Positions 60,177-64,000 of a stretch of DNA of 64,000 nt are shown here, piece by piece; position 1 is the stretch's first letter, and each line of letters starts with the position of its first letter. The DNA lies in the NCBI GenBank assembly GCA_002381645.1, contig DFXE01000002.1, positions 29,600-93,599 on the forward strand, written 5' to 3'. The position numbers were made by a program, and so were the translations under genes. The notes under the pieces were generated by a model that was not told where the DNA came from, did no database searches, and saw only the letters and a program-made list of their open reading frames with translations. This DNA is from Bacteroidales bacterium UBA4116 (lineage in GTDB: Bacteria > Bacteroidota > Bacteroidia > Bacteroidales > Tannerellaceae).

Positions 60177-61384
60177 AGAATTCCTATTTGTGCCAGTTTT
60201 TCCCTGTTCAGGCTGTATTTTGTTTCAAGATCCGTCAGGATCTGTTCATCCAGATTAAGAGGTTTGCTGAATTTCTTTGTTTCACGGTATCCCTTAAAGA
60301 CTTTCGATACCATTTTCTTTGGGTTAAATACGATAGACGACATAATCCAGCAACCGTGTGTACACCAACAATTAGCAGTATATCCGTAACCAATTTCGGC
60401 AATTTCTTTTTTCATCACATCACCCTGCATAATAGCCTGCGTATTGCAATCGTAATCTTTTACGTTCCCAAGCGGCTCTCTTAATTCACAGGAACGGAAA
60501 CGGCCGTCATAATCGACAACTAATGTAGTTTCTCCTGCCGTACAATCCATACCCCAGGGAGTTGGTTTGTCTATATTACTGGCTCTTACATTATACATAG
60601 CCCGGATAAGGCCTAAATAAAAGAATCGGGTTACACGTTTCCTGAAACCGGTTACTCCTTCCGCCATACGATCGGCGTAAGCGGCATAATAAGGAACGAT
60701 TTTATCCTGAATTTCCCTAAGCGACTGTTCTGTAAGAACCTTTACTCCATCTTCACGTGTCATTCCCCTTGCAGCTTCTACTGTATGGGTAAGCACATTC
60801 AAACGGCCGAAACACCACATCATAAAATCAAATAACTCTTCAATATTATAACGTGTTATAACCGTAGCGATATTTTTTAGCACCTTACCATCATCTTTAA
60901 AATTATCGTCTACTTTCTTCAAGGTTTCAATAGCCTTATAGAAATTACCCGGTACTCCACGTTGCGTATCATGGGTATCACCAAATCCATCTAATGATAC
61001 ACTAACCGTCATATTTAAATCCGGACAATTTTTACGAATACGCTTCACCCATTCGATAACACGGTCCGGTCTTAAACCGTTAGTCGGCATATTGACGTCT
61101 TTAATTTTATTGTTCTTGTAGAACATTTCAATAATTTCAGGTAATTCGTCACGAAGAGTCGGTTCCCCTCCTGAAAGCCATAAACGATTAAATTCACCCG
61201 CACTTTCTGATAACTTCTTTATTTCATCAAATGTAAGGTCCGGTTCTTTCATTTCCATGTCATTGGCATAAAAACACATGGTACATTTAGCATTACATTT
61301 ACCGGTAGTAAATAAAAACACGGACTCTAATTTTCTTTCGGAACTCATCCTTTGGAATGAACTTCCTTCACGTTTTGCCTTCAT
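60173..61384 (-). CDS. Radical SAM protein coupled to a glycosyltransferase
   Basis: 403 residues. The cluster motif is CNAKCTMCFY near residue 33. LWLSGGEPTLRDE is the SAM-binding GGE motif, and VSVSLDGFGDTHD and PTNGLRPDR are typical. The C-terminal part has scattered Cys (MDCTAGETTLV, FRSCELREP, CWCTHGCW) that could hold an extra cluster, SPASM-like but not standard. A second Met at 61348 (MSSERKLES) is an alternative start. The glycosyltransferase start overlaps its stop. I do not recognise a named subfamily; tailoring of a lipid or peptide before or after glycosylation is a guess. Confidence 0.85.
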   Translation of the reverse strand: MKAKREGSSFQRMSSERKLESVFLFTTGKCNAKCTMCFYANDMEMKEPDLTFDEIKKLSESAGEFNRLWLSGGEPTLRDELPEIIEMFYKNNKIKDVNMPTNGLRPDRVIEWVKRIRKNCPDLNMTVSVSLDGFGDTHDTQRGVPGNFYKAIETLKKVDDNFKDDGKVLKNIATVITRYNIEELFDFMMWCFGRLNVLTHTVEAARGMTREDGVKVLTEQSLREIQDKIVPYYAAYADRMAEGVTGFRKRVTRFFYLGLIRAMYNVRASNIDKPTPWGMDCTAGETTLVVDYDGRFRSCELREPLGNVKDYDCNTQAIMQGDVMKKEIAEIGYGYTANCWCTHGCWIMSSIVFNPKKMVSKVFKGYRETKKFSKPLNLDEQILTDLETKYSLNREKLAQIGIL

Positions 61385-61520
61385 TAGTTTGTTATTTTTT
61401 AAGTATAAGCATTTCCTGTAGCATTTCTGGAAAGTATGCTAATTGTCAATTTCAGGGGTTAAAACTAAAGAAAAAGTTTTTTGTGACAAAGAACTAACTC
61501 AAATACTTCTCAAGATAATT

Positions 61521-62099
61521 TCAGACTTTTTTAATTCTGGTATTTAATCTTTCTATCTTAGTTTTTATTTCTTCGGCCTGTCTTAAAGCCTGTTGTATCT
61601 CAAATTTGAAGCGTTCCTGTAAAACCGTATCGGTATAATTGGTTAATATCATCAGATTCTTTTTTATCACTTCGATTTCTTTGGATGTAAGTTGTTTACC
61701 CTCTTCTTCAATAAAAGTTTTCAGATCCCAGAAAGCTTTTGATATTTTCTCAAACGGTTTTTTTTCTGATGCAGGTTGTTGGGGAGGTTTTCTTTTGCTT
61801 CTTGCTTTCCTGACCTTTATGTTTTCTTCTTTCTTTTCTTTATTTATGGCGCTTATAATAGCTAATTGCTGACGTGTCGGAGCAAAATCGTTTAATTTAT
61901 TTTTAATTGTCTCTATTTTATTTACATCGTATTCTTCCGATAAATATTTAGTTTTAGTTACATTATCTATGTATTCAATTATCGATTTAAATTCATCCTT
62001 TTCCGGACCGGTTAACGTTTCTATATAAAACTCTGCCGTTCTGTTACTTATATACCGTTTTATCTTGCCAAAATCGATTGCTCTCTTATCAGCTGCCAT
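61521..62099 (-). CDS. Unrecognised Lys/Glu-rich coiled-coil protein
   Basis: 192 residues, no signal peptide, strongly charged. The N-terminal half is helical (IKRYISNRTAEFYIETLTGPE). A basic, Pro-containing linker KVRKARSKRKPPQQPASEKK spans about residues 96-117. The C-terminal part looks like a coiled coil (FEIQQALRQAEEIKTKIERL). No family recognised. It is AT-rich and has its own promoter, separate from the radical SAM gene 136 bp downstream. Confidence 0.65.
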   Translation of the reverse strand: MAADKRAIDFGKIKRYISNRTAEFYIETLTGPEKDEFKSIIEYIDNVTKTKYLSEEYDVNKIETIKNKLNDFAPTRQQLAIISAINKEKKEENIKVRKARSKRKPPQQPASEKKPFEKISKAFWDLKTFIEEEGKQLTSKEIEVIKKNLMILTNYTDTVLQERFKFEIQQALRQAEEIKTKIERLNTRIKKV

Positions 62100-62140
62100 G
62101 GTTTTATTGAAATTAATTGGTTAGAGATTGTTAATGTCTA

Positions 62141-62148
62141 CAAATATA
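62141..62148 (-). promoter_or_regulatory. -7 box of the coiled-coil protein gene
   Basis: Minus-strand TATATTTG, a perfect TAnnTTTG, 41 nt upstream of the ATG at 62099. Confidence 0.5.
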
Positions 62149-62318
62149 TTAATTTATTATTCATTCTATTTCTGTTTTGATATAATTATTTTTTTCAAAA
62201 TTAATTACATCCCTGAAAAGTTTATCGACTAATATGCTTTACAGAAATTCCGTTGATGTATTTATCAAAATTAAATAAGGCTGTTCCTGTAATTTACCGA
62301 TATTAAAATGCTATCGAA

Positions 62319-63137
62319 TCATTTTTGAAATACTTTCGTCGATTTAACAATAACGTCTTTCAATGGACGATCATTCGCATCTGTTTCTACTAACGACATT
62401 TTTTCCACTATATCAAAACCTTCAACCACTTCTCCGAATATCGTTACCGAACCGTCCAAATGCGGAACGCCACCTATCGTTTTATATACCTGACGCTGTT
62501 CTTCCGGAATAACATACGGCCCCAATATATCCAATGTATCCATTACCATAATCATTGCTGCACTATGCAATTCTTCTTCTTTTGATTCTTCTTTAAATGA
62601 AGGATCTTCTTCTTTAAGCCGCGCCCTGAATTTGTAATATAACCAGTTACGACGGATTTCATTAATACGTGATTCTTTTTCAAGTAATTCTTCATCTGTT
62701 AAAACTTTACCTTGTACAAAACAAAACTGTGTTCCTGCAGATGCACGTTCCCAATTTACATCATCACCTTTTTTAGCATCAATTAATGCGCCTTTTTTGT
62801 TAAAATAGTGTGGTACTATTTCAGCAGGGACAGTATACCCGCCACTATTGCTCCCATAACGTACGCCCGGTTCCTGCGCTTTACTGGTCGGATCGCCACC
62901 CTGAACAACAAACTCTTTAATAATGCGGTGAAATATAACACCGTCATGGGCATTTTCCTGACAAAGTTTAATAAAATTATCACGATGCAAAGGAGTGTCA
63001 TCATATAACAAAACTGTCACATCGCCCATATTCGTACTAATCGTTACATAAACTGGTTTGGAAGAGTCGAGTTGCTTTTCCGAACATGACATCAAGAAAA
63101 TGATAATACTTATTGAAATAAAAAATAGTTGTTTCAT
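62319..63137 (-). CDS. Cyclophilin-type peptidyl-prolyl isomerase lipoprotein
   Basis: Exported lipoprotein of 272 residues with lipobox Cys about 18 (FLMSC). Cyclophilin core motifs are TNMGDVTVLLYDD, FHRIIKEFVVQGGD, GTQFCFVQG and HLDGSVTIFGEVVEGFDIVEKM. Between the last two is an inserted charged helical stretch of about 65 residues (DEELLEKESRINEIRRNW ... SKEEELHSAAMI). It catalyses prolyl isomerisation of periplasmic proteins. The gene ends the operon begun by the U32 peptidase, with 22 bp between them. Confidence 0.92.
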   Translation of the reverse strand: MKQLFFISISIIIFLMSCSEKQLDSSKPVYVTISTNMGDVTVLLYDDTPLHRDNFIKLCQENAHDGVIFHRIIKEFVVQGGDPTSKAQEPGVRYGSNSGGYTVPAEIVPHYFNKKGALIDAKKGDDVNWERASAGTQFCFVQGKVLTDEELLEKESRINEIRRNWLYYKFRARLKEEDPSFKEESKEEELHSAAMIMVMDTLDILGPYVIPEEQRQVYKTIGGVPHLDGSVTIFGEVVEGFDIVEKMSLVETDANDRPLKDVIVKSTKVFQK

Positions 63138-63159
63138 AATTATATAAGTTTTTAGATTG

Positions 63160-64000
63160 TTATTTGGGATCTGTGTAAATGATCATCCGGCATGCTTTAC
63201 AATCAAATTGTAAACGTAACCGAACATCTTTATAAAGTAAATAAAAGGGTTCTTTATATGTTGATTTATTTTGTTGGTATACAGGACACCACCCCTGACT
63301 ATAACGCAAACAATGCTTTGAAAACATTAAAGGGGCTTCTTTTTGAGGCGATACTTCAAAAGCAGTTTCTGTCACTTCTGTGTTATGTAAGCGGTAAAAC
63401 TCTTCAGCGCGGCTGTTGGAAACATTTCCCAAATACGTAAGTTGGTTATCCGGATAAGGATATGAATTACATGAACTGCGTTTACCGGCAAATTCCTTAC
63501 TATATCGGATTTTTCGGTTAGACATCAATTTATCCACCGCTTTACGACGCATATCAGCTAATAATGAAGAAGGGATGAACCAGTTATCGCTCATCAAAAC
63601 TTCAATGTTCGAAGCTTCAAAAGGTGTGTTTCCCAGTTTCAACAATTGTCCTTTTATATTATCCAGCTGTTCAAGTTGTGCTTTTTCTTTCTTAAAAGGT
63701 TCAGCTACCATTATATGTGTGCCGCACTGACTGGTGAATATAAGCGTAAATCCGAAAGCATTTTCTTCCAATTTTATATCAACCTTTATCCTTCTTTCGG
63801 CTGAAGGCTTGGATAATTGTTTTTCAAAAGCCTGATCAAAATTCCGGTACAAAATGGTTTTGGGCTGTAAAGACGGCATTTCTAAAGGAAAAATCCTGTT
63901 GGTATCTACACTGTTTACCCTAAATCCTTCCAATTTGCCTTGTTTCGTAAAATAAACTAACCCATCTCCGTTATGTAAAGGTTTAATACCGGATATGGTA
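63160..64000 (-). CDS. U32 family peptidase, 3' part (cut by the window edge)
   Basis: The frame runs off the window end, so the N-terminal catalytic-like domain is missing. The visible 280 residues begin ISGIKPLHNGDGLVYFTKQG, continue through DIKLEENAFGFTLIF and end with LRLQFDCKACRMIIYTDPK. The GIKPLHNGDG motif and the C-terminal DUF3656-like part identify it as a U32 (collagenase-like) protein of the RlhA type, which in E. coli hydroxylates 23S rRNA. An apparent start at 63933 (TTG) is internal, not the true start. Cys residues in SQCGTHIM, CLRYSQGWC and CKAC are consistent with an iron-sulphur or metal site. Confidence 0.88.
   Translation of the reverse strand, partial: TISGIKPLHNGDGLVYFTKQGKLEGFRVNSVDTNRIFPLEMPSLQPKTILYRNFDQAFEKQLSKPSAERRIKVDIKLEENAFGFTLIFTSQCGTHIMVAEPFKKEKAQLEQLDNIKGQLLKLGNTPFEASNIEVLMSDNWFIPSSLLADMRRKAVDKLMSNRKIRYSKEFAGKRSSCNSYPYPDNQLTYLGNVSNSRAEEFYRLHNTEVTETAFEVSPQKEAPLMFSKHCLRYSQGWCPVYQQNKSTYKEPFYLLYKDVRLRLQFDCKACRMIIYTDPK

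Noticed and set aside
61390..61440. Possible tiny precursor peptide (MLQEMLILKK) just upstream of the radical SAM gene
   Set aside because: Only ten codons, with no leader-core layout and no ribosome site; too weak to call a peptide natural-product precursor.
62319..63137. Inserted helical stretch in the cyclophilin as a novelty
   Set aside because: Insertions at this position appear to be common in Bacteroidales lipoprotein cyclophilins, so it is described in the annotation but not claimed as new.
1..64000. tRNA, rRNA, CRISPR arrays, insertion sequences or prophage genes
   Set aside because: Looked for on both strands by eye; no cloverleaf arms, spaced identical repeats, transposase or integrase motifs were found.

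Overview
The window is a chromosomal segment of an anaerobic member of the Bacteroidota, most likely order Bacteroidales. The basis is a SusC/SusD pair, Bacteroidota-type -7 boxes (TAnnTTTG) with an almost complete lack of Shine-Dalgarno sequences, lipoproteins with short Cys lipoboxes, DUF3078 and PorT-like barrels, an anaerobic-sulfatase-maturase-type radical SAM enzyme and a TldD/PmbA pair. No rRNA, tRNA, CRISPR array, transposase or phage gene was seen. Genes are tightly packed and fall into short operons.

Layout. 125-6070 (+): secreted GH2 beta-galactosidase, then cardiolipin synthase, mtgA and lipB, then an Hsp20 gene with a sigma-54-type promoter and a strong Shine-Dalgarno. 6139-10632 (-): a TamB-family protein whose real N-terminus lacks a standard start codon. 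10742-13012 (+): tsaD and a CinA-family gene. 13270-30563 (+): the main accessory feature, a polysaccharide utilisation locus (PUL): AraC regulator, GH5-like enzyme, SusC, SusD, surface lipoprotein, SGNH esterase, large GH2 enzyme, cupin phosphoglucose isomerase, ROK kinase, a fused mannose-6-phosphate isomerase, a second cupin isomerase and an MFS sugar porter. A nearly identical operator sits at the same distance from the -7 box in front of both the regulator and the first PUL enzyme. 30816-34926: AT-rich lipoprotein, rhamnose mutarotase, DJ-1 family protein and a TonB/ExbD/ExbB set. 35103-41259 (+): CBS protein, nadK, DUF3078 protein, beta-barrel protein, a His-rich duplicated-domain protein and a two-component system. 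41332-43431: a two-state hairpin element, then (-) an unknown gene and a tandem pair of signal-peptidase-like lipoproteins without catalytic residues, one copy broken. 43862-53968 (+, except a small TSCPD gene): heterodimeric ABC exporter, folC, MFS transporter, ispE (behind a large inverted array of 8-bp repeats) and an S9 peptidase, then an orphan LytTR regulator. 54813-64000 (-): PmbA, TldD, anSME-like radical SAM enzyme, glycosyltransferase, a second radical SAM protein, an unknown coiled-coil protein, a cyclophilin lipoprotein and the 3' part of a U32 peptidase gene that runs off the window.

How it works together (inference): the PUL looks like a complete route from outside to glycolysis. 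Surface capture (SusCD and lipoprotein), deacylation and cleavage (SGNH, GH5-like, GH2), import (MFS), phosphorylation (ROK) and isomerisation to fructose-6-phosphate by three different isomerases are all encoded on one strand behind one regulator. The gene content points to a beta-mannoside or mixed mannose/glucose glycan, but the substrate cannot be read from sequence. The other notable features are inverted arrays of 7-bp and 8-bp degenerate repeats, the two-state hairpin, and the inactive signal-peptidase-like lipoproteins.
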